DNA of 64,000 nucleotides, from the NCBI GenBank assembly GCA_018398585.1, contig JAGTTD010000001.1, forward strand, positions 39,447,938 to 39,511,937, written 5' to 3'. Origin of the DNA: Simmondsia chinensis (Eukaryota > Streptophyta > Magnoliopsida > Caryophyllales > Simmondsiaceae). Positions 43,845-56,040 of this stretch are shown here, in pieces. A program made the translations under genes and the position numbers. How positions within the stretch are numbered: the stretch's first letter is position 1; each line of letters starts with the position of its first letter. A model generated the notes under the pieces. It ran no database searches. It was not told the DNA's origin and saw only the letters and a program-made list of their open reading frames with translations.

Positions 43845-44875
43845 TGTTGTCTAAAAATAGTAGTAAAAAAATACTGCAGTGATCAAGTTGAGCGAAAAAT
43901 TCACGTAAAATTTCAATAAAACTAATGTCGAAAATGCAGTGAAAATGCCGCGCAATTATACTTAAAATTCAGCGAATTGCAGCAAGAATGCTGTTAAATA
44001 TCAGCAAAAATTAGCAGTAATCTTCCAGCTAAAATGCAGTAAAATTGTGCTGCAGAATTTCAGTAAAAAATTGATGTAACCAAATGTAGTAACTATTAAA
44101 TATAAGCACAGGAAAGACAGCAAAAATACCTAAACGCAACAATCAAATAATAATAAAAAGTTGAGAGATTTGATTAGAAACCCGTGCCATGGTAAATAAC
44201 CACTGTCCTAAAAGACGATTTCGCTGCTGCTTCGGTGAAAACAGTAGTCCCCGCGACCGTCGCCTAGGATTAACACGGTCCGACCGTTAATATGTACTCG
44301 TTAAGAGCTGGGCAGGAGAGCCCAAGAACTTTGCCAAGATATTTTAAGAGAAAGAAGGACCGAAGAGAAGAAGATAAGAAGAATATTGTTGATTTCTTAT
44401 GATGCTCCATGTAAATGCTTTATTTATACTGAACTCAAGTAGCAGCAGGTATAATGTCCTGCAACATTCATGCTTCAACGGTCAAAATGGTTCTCTTGTT
44501 AGAAAAGCTCAATTTTTAATTATCAACAGCTACATTCTAAATTCCAATAGTCCAAATGCTAATAAATAGAGGAGAAACGGTAATGGCATTGATAAAATTT
44601 GTTTTTTTCCTTCTGTAAATAAATGTACCCGTTCAAAAAAAAAGATCACCTACACCCACGCCTGAGCACGGCATGGCGGGCGGCGCTCGTGTGTGGTTTC
44701 CATTCTCCCACCCATGGCTTAATTCAAAGTAGAGGAGTTACATGAGTCTATATAAACTACACTACTTTCTATCATTTTTCCAATGTAGGATGTCAACTAA
44801 ACATTGTTCATTATTTTCCAATGTGGGAAGTAATTTTTCCATAATAATTAAGTTTGCTTGTATCATTTTTCTAAT
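43845..44875 (-). repeat. copia 1 5' LTR, complete
   Basis: About 1.03 kb, starting TGTTGTCTAAAA and ending CTAAT (CTAACA in the other copy). It is the unbroken reference that shows where the two insertions entered the other LTR. Confidence 0.8.
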
Positions 44876-45349
44876 ATTTTTTTTATTGCGCAACTTAATC
44901 CTACGAAAGATAAATCAATTATGTGTATGGATATCCTCTATTGTAATCCAATGTACTTCCGCCTAGAAAATAAGAATGTGGAATATAACTTTGACAATAA
45001 ATAGATACATTTTGTTCTAGTCAGGTAAACTTTTAATAGAATTCAGCAAATTTTGTACAGAAATGCTAACATGGCAAATATATATTACGGTTGTCTGTGC
45101 CACATTAGTAATTTCTAAGTAAAATCAGTAAGGTTTTCACAAAAAAAAAACATGGCATATATGCATCATGGTTATTAAACTCCCGATCCGGATATTAGAA
45201 CCTACAATTCTACAATCCTACAATCTGCGAACGATCCTAATCCTAAGTAGAATCTTACGATGCATTAATTATAAATAAAACTAACAGATAGGATCATAAT
45301 ACAATTTTACGATTCTACAGATCCTATCTCGATCCTATTAACATGTACA
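44876..45349. other. AT-rich spacer
   Basis: No gene is recognised. GATCCTA and TTACGAT motifs at 45180-45330 recur on the far side of gypsy 2 at about 57755-57830, which may be parts of one older sequence. Confidence 0.35.
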
Positions 45350-45520
45350 AATACAACAACAACAACAAACCCAGTGCCTGCAAAGGGCTCCCGCAAAAGC
45401 AGGGTCGGGAGGGGGGGGGGGGGAGATGTACGCAGCCTTCCCCCTTCAGGGGGTACCCTGAAAAGAGGCTGTTTCCGAGGACCCCAAACCTGAGAGGTTG
45501 GTCCGCAGCATAGAGCGAAC
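45350..45520 (-). mobile_element. RTE LINE 3' tail, 5'-truncated
   Basis: The minus strand reads GGGGTCCTCGGAAACAGCC, GGGGGAAGGCTGCGTACATC and GGCACTGGG, followed by (GTT)n, matching the RTE copy at 3880-4075. It includes 13 G at 45411-45423. Gypsy 2 begins immediately after its truncated end. Confidence 0.75.
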
Positions 45521-45972
45521 TGATACAGGCAAATAAATAAAAGGCACGTGTACAATTCGAGCTCAGTATTGCTTCAGGAAGTTGAACGTTGTTCTAGACA
45601 GGTTGCTAGGCAGTGGAGGAATTAGGCTATTATGATTTGGGCTATGGGTAGTTGGGTCAATGGATTGTTCGGCCGTGAGAGTGCTTTGTGTGCTGGGCTT
45701 GCAGTGGGCCACGTGAGTTGGGCCTTTATTGTTGACTTACGGTTGGGTTAGCCCCAATCACTTTTATTTCAATACTTACACTTCAATTGCACATTTACCT
45801 TACATTTATATCTCATTTCATTTGCATTTCATTTACTTGTCTCTAAATCAGTATTGGTTAGAAGATGATAGTTACTTTCTCTCTCTAAATTCTCTCTCTT
45901 CTCAATTTTATTGAAATCCATTGTTGATCTTTGAGAGGGACCGAGGTCACTTCTCCTAGATTGACGTTATCA
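45521..45972 (+). repeat. 5' LTR of gypsy 2
   Basis: It starts TGATACAGGC and ends TTATCA. The 3' copy is about 25 bp shorter because of internal deletions near 57170. Confidence 0.8.
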
Positions 45973-45973
45973 C

Positions 45974-45990
45974 TGGTATTAGAGCTCATC
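45974..45990 (+). other. Primer binding site of gypsy 2
   Basis: TGGTATTAGAGCTCATC differs by one base from TGGTATCAGAGC in the first 12 bases. Confidence 0.8.
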
Positions 45991-46012
45991 GGTCCTCGGC
46001 CAAGTGGGTACA

Positions 46013-46212
46013 ATGGCGAACATCCCACGGTATATGGCAGAGATAAGGCATATTGAAGAAATGCTGAATGATAAGCATTTACGAGTTAAACACGGTCTCA
46101 TGGAATTGAAACAGAAGCAAGAATTGGTTGATGGGTGCCTGACCGAACTGAGGAAGCAGGTGACTGGTATTGAGCAAACGTTGGGAGATCTGATGGGCAT
46201 CATGGTGGGTAT
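46013..46212 (+). pseudogene. gypsy 2 gag, first part
   Basis: ATG at 46013 starts ANIPRYMAEIRHIEEMLNDK, a coiled-coil-like gag N-terminus. The frame runs into copia 2 after GIMVGI at 46212. It continues beyond 52775. Confidence 0.75.
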
Positions 46213-47132
46213 TGTTGAAGTAAATAGCGAGAATAACACCAACAAGCAGCAAAAATTACTGAAATAATTGCAGGAAACAGCAGTAAAAAAAGAACCATAA
46301 ATTTAGCTAAAATATCTGGTTGTTCTACAGAGAAGAAATATGGCATATATCTAAATAAAACAATCAAATAACGAGGAGAAGAGGATTATAATACCGAAGG
46401 TACCACGCCGTGGGAAAAAACCATTGTCCTAAAAGACGATTTCGCCGCTGCTTCAGTGCAAACAGCTGTACTGGCGGCTGTCTTCCAGGATTAACATGGT
46501 CCGACTAATAACGTGCACTCGCTAGCAGCCAGGTAGGAGAGCCAGAATAAACCTTGCCCCACTGTTTTTATTTTGAAGCCAAGAAAGAAGAACAAGCTAC
46601 GTGAAGAAGAGAGTTATGTGTTTTTAGATGATGAAAATGCAGTGAGCTATGCATCTATTTATAGCAAAGCTACCCAGTTTAAAACTGCAGCAACTTTGCC
46701 CAGAAAATTCTGGTTGGAATCAAATCCCCAAGGCATCCGTTGCTGGTGATTCTCTTGACCGGAAATAAAGCACCAATATTGTTACAAACGGCTATTAGTG
46801 GGCGACTATTAAGCAATAAGACAAGGAGATATCTGATGTATTATGGTTATGATAATGACTTAGTTTTCATCCCAAAAAAAATACACCTGTTTACAAAAAG
46901 ATAACCCCTACCATTGCCCGAGCACGGCGGGTGGGCGGGGTGTGCACACATGTGGTGTTCATTCTCTCACCCGTGACTTAACTTAAATGTGAGGGTTTAC
47001 ATAAACCTATTTAAACCCTTTGAAACTCTCCTCCTTTTCCTTTATGGGATAGCACCCGAACATATTTCAATATGATTGTAATTTTCCTATAATACTTATG
47101 TTTAGCTTGTATCATTTTTCCAACAATCCCCC
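46213..47132 (-). repeat. 3' LTR of copia 2
   Basis: It shares ACCATTGTCCTAAAAGACGA and CGCCGCTGCTTC with the copia 1 LTRs although most of the rest differs. Confidence 0.8.
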
Positions 47133-47870
47133 ACAAAGGGTACAAGCGGAAGAGAAAGATAGGAATAGATTGGGCAAAGGGAATTAAGCTTTTTAGTGCC
47201 GATGTCTTGCTACTTGAATTGTCATCTAGTGTAACCCAAGTTTAGGACCTAACATCTTGCAAGGCGACTTTCATCTTGAACCTCACAAGGGGTTGTATAG
47301 TCTTCCACTTAGACACATACCAAACTCCAGATCTCGGCAACTCCTGTGATTTGGCCCATTTTATTGGCCATGCCCTCGGCTTGGATATTCATAGGCACTT
47401 TAGAAGATAAGTCTTAAACCTTCATGGGGAGTGGCCATACTCCCACACCTACATAAGTGGATCCCATCAAGCGTGCGTTACCGCACACCACTAAAAATAT
47501 GGATATGGGTCCATTAAGAGCTAAGGCTCAGCCTTAACACCTTGGTAACATACAAGCAGTGTCCATTAAGTGCAAGTCTTGCTTACATCACCAAACATAT
47601 GGCTATGGCCCAGTCTTCACACTATTACACCATAGGGAGGGGAAACATAAAACACAGTGCATTTCTTATAATAAAACTATGAATTTTTACATTGAACCTG
47701 TTAAAACTTGGTTGGATACATCACAATTTATTCATATGAAGACTTCAATCCCATCCCCCTCGATATTTCTACAATCATTTTACGACAAAGGCCTTTTGTC
47801 AACGGATTCGCAAGATTCTTTTCAAACTTTACATACTCTAGTGATATCACTCCACTTTCTAGAAGATATT
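47133..47870 (-). other. copia 2 3' untranslated region
   Basis: Polypurine tract at 47133-47145, then non-coding sequence matching the copia 1 3' region. Confidence 0.6.
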
Positions 47871-48483
47871 TCACAATCTTATGTTTGAGACGAATATGCC
47901 TTCTCTTGCAATTATAACCTTGTTCTTTGCTACAACAATTGCAGCGTGACTGTCACAGTGAAGTGATACTGAGGGAGCTGGAAGTCCCCACAATGGCACG
48001 TCTCCTAACAAACTTCTTAGCCACTCGGCTTCATGACCTGCCAACTCAAGAGCAATGAACTCAAATTCCATAGTAGACATAGCAGTACATGATTGCTTAG
48101 ACAATTTCTAAGATATAGCACCTCCAACTAGTGTGAACACATATCCACTAGTGGAATTAATTTCACCATTATCAGACACCCAATTGGAATCACAATATCC
48201 TTCTAAAACACAGAAAACTTTCTCTAATTAAGTTCCCAATCCATAGCTCCTTTCAAATATTTAAGCAATCTTTTAATGCATTCCAATGCTCTTGATTAGG
48301 ATTATGTGTGTATTTTCTGAGTCTACTTACAGCATATGCAATATCAGGTATAGTATAGTTCATCAAAAGCATAACACTGCCAATTATTTTGTCATACTCA
48401 GATTGGCATATAGTAACACCTTTATATTTAGTTAAATGTACATTAGAATCATAAGGTGTTCTTACATGATTAGCATTCAACAT
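47871..48483 (-). pseudogene. copia 2 RNase H
   Basis: At 47871-48104 it reads SKQSCTAMSTMEFEFIALEL and AGHEAEWLRSLLGDVPLWG, LHCDSHAAIVVAKNKV. At 48253-48483 it reads YDKIIGSVMLLMNYTIPDIA and YAVSRLRKYTHNPNQEHW. These are the linked end of the polymerase and the RNase H core, split by stops. Confidence 0.8.
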
Positions 48484-48519
48484 ATCAAACTTTCCAAGTA
48501 TCTTCTCAACATAGTGAGA

Positions 48520-49448
48520 TTAGTTTAGGCTTATACCTTTGGGAGTTCTCACAATTTTAACTCCTAAAATTACGTCTGTCTCACCCAAATCTTTCACATC
48601 AAATTTGGAGCACATAAAATTTTTCATTTCATTGACAACATTCAAGTCAGTGCCAAATATTAACATATCATCAACATATAGACAAACTATTACACATCCA
48701 TTTGAATTAGTCCTAAGATACACACAAGAGTCTCCATTATTTACACGGAAATTTTTTGCAATTAGTGTGCTATTAAATTTCTCATGCCATTATTTATGTG
48801 TATGTTTAAGACCATATAAAGATTTAATAAGTTTACAAACTTTCTTTTTATTACTAGGGATGACAAAGTCCCCCAGGTTGTTCCATGTAAATCTCTTCAT
48901 CTAGGTCACCATTAAGAAATGATGTTTTGATATCCATTTGATGTACTACCAAATCATGAATAGACGCAATAGCAAACAATGTTCTAATCGTGGCTATTTT
49001 AGCAACAGTTCAATAAATATCGAAATAGTCTACCCCCTTTTTCTGGGTGTAACCCTTAGCTACTAACCTTGTCTTAAATTTATTTATTGTCCCAGCAGCC
49101 TTCATTTTCCTTCTAAATACCCATTTACAACCTATTGGTTTACATCCTCTAGGAAGGTCTACCAATTCCTAGGTATCTGTTTAAGATTGATTCTAGTTCG
49201 CTATTAATAGCTTCTTTCCAAAATGTTGAATCGGCTGACCTTACAGCCTCTTCATAGGTTTTGGAGTCTTCTTCTAACATATAGAAACTTACGGTTTCTT
49301 TATTTATGAAGTTATCTTCTGCTAGGAAAGTGGTAACAAAGTCGGGCCCAAAGTTGGTTTCTTTCCTAGCTCGTTTACTCCTTCTAGTTTCAGGCATGTC
49401 TATATCGTTGGTATAATCATGGTGAAAAGTCACATTATGAGAAGGCAA
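48520..49448 (-). pseudogene. copia 2 reverse transcriptase
   Basis: The piece at 49149-49448 has ETRRSKRARKETNFGPDFVT and KTYEEAVRSADSTFWKEAI. The piece at 48520-48723 has NGCVIVCLYVDDMLIFGTDL with the YVDD box intact and VILGVKIVRTPKGISLN. The middle (48724-49148) is out of frame. Confidence 0.8.
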
Positions 49449-49713
49449 ACCTTATGGTTGTGCATCATTAGATTTCAAGAGGAAAATATATTAAAAAAAA
49501 CTCAGCATCTCTAGATTTAATAATACTACCGCATGCATATGAATTGTTAGATCCTTTGATCAAAAAACGATAAGCAGCACTATGATAAGCATACCCAATT
49601 AAAATAGAATCAATAGTCTTAGGTCTAATTTTACTTCATTTGAAGTCAGATAATCCAATCTTAGCTAGGCACCCCCACACTTTCAAGTATTTTAGATTAG
49701 GTGCATGACATTT

Positions 49714-50251
49714 TCACATTTCAAATGGGGTTTTATTTAACTTTTTATGAGGAACCTTATTTAGCACATGACAAGAAGATAATATTGCCTCCCCCCACAT
49801 GCTATCAGGTAGTCCAAAACTAATGAGCATATTATTCATCATGTTCTTTAAAGTTTTATTTTTCCTTTCAGTGATGCCGTTAGATTGTGGACAGTAAGGA
49901 GGGCTTTGCTCATGTATTATCGCATTTTCTTCACATAATTTTTCTAGAAAAGTCGGATCATATTCTCCTCTTCTATCGGACCTAACTCTTTTTATTTTCC
50001 TTCCTAGTTGATTTTCTACTTCACCTTTGCATTTTAAAAACATCTCTTATGCTTTGTCTTTAGTACTTCGGAGATACCATTGAGTATCTAGAGTGATCAT
50101 CTACAAAGGTCATGTAGTATCTTTTTTCACCTCCACTCATTAGGCTTTTATAGTCTCCTAAATTAGTGTGAACTAGCTCAAGAAGTTCAGATTGTCTCTC
50201 GATAGACTTAAAGGGTTTTTTAGCATATTTAACTTCCACATCATACTTCAC
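49714..50251 (-). pseudogene. copia 2 integrase
   Basis: YYMTFVDDHSRYSMVSP holds the first Asp region, RVRSDRRGEYDPTFLEKLC the second (D kept), and PPYCPQSNGITERKNKTLK the Glu. A stop separates the two open pieces at about 50050. Confidence 0.8.
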
Positions 50252-51691
50252 ACTTATTAAAACTGGTATTACTGAAGTTAGGAATCATATTCATTTTCTT
50301 AAGTAGTTTAACTGACTCAACATTTATGTGTGTTAAGTGAGCATGCCACAGTTTAAGTGATTCAATAATATAAGCAGAAGATGTACTAGCATTATTATTC
50401 GTGGAAACAATATCAAGGACAAAAAGATCACCATTACAAAATCTCTTGCCCATAAATTTCCCATTCTTAGTTAGGACTAATTTGTCAGAGTCAACGGATA
50501 ATTTCAGACCAGCTTTAATCAAAAGACTTCCCAAAATTAGATTCCTACGCATATCAGACACATGCAACACATTTGGTAAAGTAAAAACTTTCCAGAAGTT
50601 AGTTTTAAAGAAATCTTCCGTTTTCCGAGCATAGGCGCTACTGCAGAATTGCCCATGTAGACTATCTCTCCATCGATCGCCTTTTGGTACTCTTGAAACA
50701 TGTTTCTATTTGTGCAAATATGCCTGGTAGCCCCAATGTCCACTATCCACTCAGTCATGTTGTTTACCAGGTTCATTTCCGAAACAACAGCTACAATTTT
50801 CTCCGTTTCTACAAGGTGGGCTTTATGCTTTGGGTCAGTCATGTTGTTTACCAGGTTTACTTCTGAAACAACAGCTTTGGGTCCTTGGACTGGTGCCTTT
50901 TGCTTCTGCAATCCTTAGCAATATGTCCACCTTTTCCATAATGATAACAATCTCCAAGGAATTTGCTGTTTGACTTTTGAATCTTTCCTCTAGGTTTGAA
51001 GTTTGAATAATACTTTTTTCCCTTGTTCTTAAACCTGTCATTCGCACTAGGCCTTGCCTCGACAATATTAGCTTTAGAAAAATCTGAATATGAGTGCCCC
51101 TTTGTCCTTAATCCTATTTTCTTCTTCGATTTTCAAATGGTTGACTAACTCCTCTAATTTCAGGTCCTTCTTTTTGTGCATCAACAAATTTCTATAGTCC
51201 TTCCAAGAAGGTGGAAGTTTTTCAATTAAAACATAGGCTTGAGTTATTTCGCAAATTTTAAGGTCTTTTGACAAAAGAGTAGTTACTATATTTTCATATT
51301 CATGGACTTGGTCAACTATTGATTTACTGTCCACGAATTTGAAATCTAACCACTTACTAAGGCATATTTTCTAGTTCCTGCATCGTCACCCCCATATTTT
51401 TTCTATAGGGAATACCGAATTTCTTTTGATGAGTCTAATTTTACATAAATGTCAAAGAGTCCATCACTCATGCAATGTAGCAAATCTCCCGTACATGTTC
51501 AGTTATCTACGGTGAATTTTTCTTCATACGTCTTTTTCTCATTTCACCTTCAGGTTCCTTTTTTCGTAAAGTACATAATCTATACAAACTTGTTGTAGGA
51601 AAAATAAAATTTTCTGAGACCACCTCTAATAATTTTTCCCGTCAAGTGGTTCAACTTTAGACATGTCGGAAAAAGGTAATTTGGTTGCCAT
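50241..51691 (-). pseudogene. copia 2 gag, protease and GAG-pre-integrase
   Basis: Gag starts at 51691 (minus). The piece at 51074-51334 has VDQVHEYENIVTTLLSKDLK and AYVLIEKLPPSWKDYRNLLM. A knuckle region at about 50935-50985 is in a broken frame. The protease box reads EWIVDIGATRHICTN, so the catalytic DTG is DIG. ESLKLWHAHLTHINVESVKL is the pre-integrase zinc region. An 84-bp direct duplication lies at 50754-50920. Confidence 0.8.
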
Positions 51692-51863
51692 GTTTAAATA
51701 TAGGTAAATTACAGTTAAAATACTATAGTAAATTATCAAAGTAAAAAATGTTGCACAGATCAACGAAAGTACTACGGTAAAAATTTCAGTAAAAATGAGC
51801 GAGCAATTTTAGCAGTTTTTTTTCTTTTTCGGCAGAATTCAGCAAAATATGCAATACATAGAT

Positions 51864-52774
51864 TGTTGAAGTAAATAGTGAGAATAACACCAACAAGCAG
51901 CAAAAATTACTGAAATAATTGTAGAAAACAACAGTAAAAAAGAACCGTAAATTTAGCTAAAATACCCGGTTGTCCTGCAGCGAAGAAATATTGCATATAT
52001 CTAAACACAGTAATCAAATAACAAGGAGAAGAGGATTATAATACCGAAGATATCACGCCGTGGGAAAAAACCACTGTTCTTAAAAATGATTTCGCCGCTA
52101 CTTTGGTGCAAACAGCTGTACTGGTGGCCGTCTTCTAGGATTAACATGGTCCAACTAATAACGTGTACTCGCTAGTAGCTGGGTAGGAGAGCCAAAATAA
52201 ACCATGCCCAAGTGTTTTTATTTTGAAGTTGAGAAGGAAGAACAAGCAACGTGAAGAAGAGAGTTATTTGTTTTTGAATGATGAAAATGCAGTGAGCTAT
52301 ACATCTATTTATAGCAAAGCTACCCAGTGTAAAACAGCAGCAACTTTGCCCAGAAAACTCCAGCTGGAATCAAATCCCCAAGGCAGCCGTTGCCGGTGAT
52401 TCTCTTGACCGAAAATAAAGCACCAATATTGTTACAAAAGGCTATTAGTGGGCGACTATTAAGCAGTAAGACCAGGAGATATCTGATGTATTATGGTTAC
52501 GATAACGACTTAGTTTTCGTCCAAAAAATAAATATAACCGTTTATAAAAAGATGACCCACACCCTCGCTCGAGCACGGCGAGCAGGCGGCCCACGTGTGT
52601 GTGGTGTCCGTTCTCTCACCTATGACTTAACTTAGATGTGAGGGTTCACATATACCTATTTAAACCCTTTGAAACTCTCCCCCTTTTCCAACATGGGATA
52701 GCACCCTAACATATTTCGATATGATTGTAATTTTTCTGTAATACTTATGTTTAGCTTGTATCATTTTTTCAACT
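51864..52774 (-). repeat. 5' LTR of copia 2
   Basis: It matches 46213-47132 along its length. No tRNA-Met primer site is visible next to it. Confidence 0.8.
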
Positions 52775-53612
52775 GATATGACGCTCCAGAAGCATTGACC
52801 CGAGATCAAAGATGATGGAATTAGGCCGGCGGTTACTGGACGAGCTGAACATCCACGTAATAATGGATTTAATTTGGGGATCAGCGGGACTCTGATAGAG
52901 CGTGGGAGCTACTGTACTAAAATCAGTAAGGTTGATATTCTGCTCTTTTATGGTGATGATGTGTTGCCTTGGTTGTATCAGTGTGAACAATTTTTTTTAA
53001 TTGACAACACTAATGAGCTAATTAAAGTTAAACTTGTATCTATTCATATGAGAGGTGAAACATTAAAGTGGCACTTGTCTTTTATGTGTAAACATCATCA
53101 AAATAAGTATATTAGATGGGAAGATTATGCTGAGTCAGTGAAGGTCCAATTTATGGATGCTTATGAAGACCCGATGTTCAAATTGGTTAATTTGAAACAA
53201 AGTGGGTCAGTGAAGAATTATTTGCGCAAATTTGATTCAATGGCTACTAGAATTGATTTGTCTAAGCCTCATTTGATGAGTTGTTTTTTAACCAGGTTGA
53301 GAGCCGATATTCAAGCTGCAGTCCGAACTTCTTGTCCCACGAATATACGCCAAGCCACTTGTTTAGCGAAACTCCATGAAGCTGCTACTGAGGCTTTGGC
53401 ACGTCAAATTAAACCTCAGTACAAAACTCCAGCATTACTTCCAATATCTTCTATCCTGCCTAAATACCCAAATCAGGTGAATAATCATTTCACTTTGAGG
53501 ACTACGAGTCAGGGAAATACTGGTATGGGGTATAAAGCTTCACCGCGAATCATCAGCTACCGCAAACCAATGGTGCTACCCGAACTCAAAAGACCTTATA
53601 AGCGGTAGTAAT
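52775..53612 (+). pseudogene. gypsy 2 gag, second part
   Basis: The open frame 52874-53608 carries SKVDILLFYGDDVLPWLYQC, EQFFLIDNTNELIKVKLVSI, HMRGETLKWHLSFM and LARQIKPQYKTPALL, the core of chromovirus gag. It ends at a TAG, and the zinc knuckle that should follow (CDEIYTQGHKC, about 53645-53680) lies past the stop. Confidence 0.82.
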
Positions 53613-54200
53613 GAAGGAAAAAAGAGCTAAAGGACTGTTATTTTTGTGACGAAATATACACTCAAGGACATAAGTGTAAACAACGAGGGCCCCAGTAATT
53701 TTTGGTAGAGCTTGATGATGACAAGGATGAAAATGAGTCTGATGATTCTGCACTTGTTGAAGAACTGAACGTAGATAGTAGTGCCCACATTTCAGTTCAT
53801 GCCGTTACTGGTGTTTCAAACTTTAACACAGTGCGTGTTACCGGGTACTATGGAAAGAAGTCGATTCACATTCTTATTGATAGTGGGTCGACTCACAACT
53901 TCTTTGATGTGTCGTTAGCAAGGCAGTTGGGGTGTGGAATTGAGGAGATTCCTCCATTAGCTATTTCGGTGATATCCAATTCAATTTTCATCAGTTGAGA
54001 ATGGAACTTCGGGTGCAAGGAAGATGTATATGCCTTTGTTGGAACGTTGCGGGTAAATGTAAAACAGTAGGAGTTCGAGCTTTCGAGAAGAATTTGCAAG
54101 GCTTTCCTCATGTTGCATTGATTCAAGTCATTCCAATAAGGGAATGTGAACCACCCGACATCGCTACTTGCTTCCTACACCTTACTGCGTAGCAAAATGA
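53613..54200 (+). pseudogene. gypsy 2 zinc knuckle and protease
   Basis: The knuckle and then IHILIDSGSTHNFFDVSLAR at about 53865-53925 are visible; the protease triad DSG is intact. The frame stops at 53998 and continues as CWNVAGKCKTVGVRAF in a neighbouring frame. Confidence 0.78.
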
Positions 54201-54900
54201 GAGCCCTAAGGTTGAATTTGCAGCAGTGAATCAGGTTCTGCAGCAGTTTAAAGATGTGTTTGAGGAACCGCGAGACTTAGCCCCCACATCGACCTCAGTT
54301 TGATCATCGAATACCTCTTAAGTTAGGCACAAATCCGATAAATCAATAACCATACCGATACTCAGCATTTCATAAGAATATAATTGAAGACTGGATCTGT
54401 GATTTGCTCGAAAAAGGCTTTATATGCAATAGTAATAGCCCGTTTGCTTCCCCGGTTGTGTTGGTGAAAAAGAAGGACGGTACATTACAAATGGGTGTTG
54501 ATTATCATGAGTTGAATAAGGCAACAATCAAAGATAAATTTTCTATTCCCATTGTAGAAGATTTGCTTGGGGAGTTAGGGGGTGCAAGCTACTTCTGAAA
54601 GATAGATTTAAGATCCGGACATCAAGTGCGAATGTGTGAGGAAGACGCCTACAAGACTGCTTTGAGAACACATTTCGATCATTACGAGTATTTAGTGATG
54701 CCTTTCGGGCTTACTAACGCCCCATCGACATTTCAATCTTTGACTAACTCAATTTTTGCTGAGCATTTGAGAAAATTTATATCTCATTGATTTACAGAGC
54801 ATGGAACAACACATGGTACATTTGCACGTTATATGCGAAGTGAAGCAAATGCTCTTTTGTGGAGCGCCATGTTGAATACCTTGGGCATTATATTTCGGAG
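54201..54900 (+). pseudogene. gypsy 2 reverse transcriptase, active site deleted
   Basis: GFICNSNSPFASPVVLVKKK, DYHELNKATIKDKFSIPIV and [19 protein letters not shown] are clear. After LRKF the expected FFDDILVYS box is missing: sequence jumps to EHGTTHGTFARYMRSEA and then ERHVEYLGHYISEKGVETD. The enzyme cannot work. Confidence 0.82.
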
Positions 54901-56040
54901 AAGGGTGTCGAGACCGATCTGAACAGAAGTCGAGGCAGTGAGACAGTGGCCCTTACTGCGCAATGTTCGGCAACTGCATGTGTTCTTGGGATTAACCGAA
55001 TACTATCAAAGGTTTATTCGCATATACGGAGGCATTGCAAGGCCACTGACCGATTTGTTAAAAAAGGAAGGATTTCACTGGACATCACCCGCTCAAACCG
55101 TGTTTGAGCAGTTAAAAGATGCATTGTGTAAGGCTCCAGTTCTTCGACTTCTGGAATTCTCCTTGACTTTTGTAGTAGAGGCAGATGCAAGTAACATAGG
55201 TTTAGGGGCTGTTTTACAACAGGAAGGTCATCCTATTGTGCATATAAGTAAGGCTTTGGGTCCACGTCATATGCAACTTTTGGTTTAAGAGAAGGAGCTC
55301 CTTTCTTTGGTCAATGCTCTTCGGGAGTGGGCTCAATATTTGCATGTCAAGCCATTAATCATTAAAACGGATCAGAAAAGTCTCAAATACCTCCCTAAAC
55401 AGAAACTGACAACTCCCTTCCAAGACTCTTGGCTCTCAAAACTCGTGGGCTTATCGTACGAAATACATTATAAAAAAGGGAGTGAAAATACTGCAGCGGA
55501 TGCTCTCTCACTCTTGAATGACACAAATAGTTGTTGTCAGATGCTTTCAATACCAGATTTGAAATTGTACACACTTATTCAACTCAGGTGGCAGCAAGAC
55601 CCAGTACTTAAACAGATCATCACTGCACTAGAGAATAATTCAGGGGCTTTTCTCAAGTATGACTGGTGTAACAAGCAGCTGCGCAGACGAGGGAAATTAG
55701 TGGTGGCGGTAGATCCAGAATTACGTAAGTTGATTTTAACTTGGCCCCATTCGTCACCTATGGGTGGGCACTCGGGTCGGGACTCAACGCTGCAAAGAGT
55801 TAAATCTGTTTTTCATTTGAAGGGTCTTAACAAGGACGTGCCTCACTTCATACGACATTGCCCGACTTGTCAAGTTTACAAATATGATGCTTTCGCATAC
55901 CCAGGGTTTTTACGACCTCTACCTGTTTCGAAAACAATTTGGACCGATGTATCACTCGACTTCGTTGATGGATTACCAAACTATAAGGGAAGGAAGTCAT
56001 ATTGGTCGTTATGGATCGATTAAGTAAGTACACTCATTTC
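54901..56040 (+). pseudogene. gypsy 2 RNase H and integrase N-terminus
   Basis: Two long open pieces read LGLTEYYQRFIRIYGGIARP, VVEADASNIGLGAVLQQEGH and REWAQYLHVKPLIIKTDQKS. GSENTAADALSLL follows, then HSSPMGGHSGRDSTLQRVKS and CPTCQVYKYDAFA, the integrase zinc domain, and IWTDVSLDFVDGLPNYKGRK with the first catalytic Asp. One TAA at about 55287 splits RNase H. Confidence 0.83.

Larger units (their letters stand above)
29714..44875 (-). mobile_element. Ty1/copia element (copia 1) with two insertions in its 3' LTR
   Basis: The left LTR is split into 29714-30193, 35683-35771 and 38790-39289 by an LTR element and a hAT transposon. The right LTR, 43845-44875, is whole, about 1.03 kb. Between them, on the minus strand, lie gag with a zinc knuckle, protease, integrase, reverse transcriptase and RNase H. 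T-runs flank both ends, so a 5-bp duplication is only suggestive. It belongs to the same family as copia 2 (46213-52774): pol is clearly alike, and both LTRs share the block CCTAAAAGACGATTTCG. Frameshifts throughout make it inactive. Confidence 0.85.
46213..52774 (-). mobile_element. Ty1/copia element (copia 2) nested in gypsy 2 gag
   Basis: LTRs of about 0.9 kb (46213-47132 and 51864-52774) start TGTTGAAG and end CCAACA or CAACT. A polypurine tract (minus, TTTGTGGGGGAT) abuts the left LTR. GGTAT (46208-46212) and GATAT (52775-52779) flank it, a target duplication with one change. TATA-like CTATAAATAG (minus) lies near 46657. Gag, protease, integrase, reverse transcriptase and RNase H lie on the minus strand with many frameshifts. 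The pol region matches copia 1 block by block. Confidence 0.87.
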
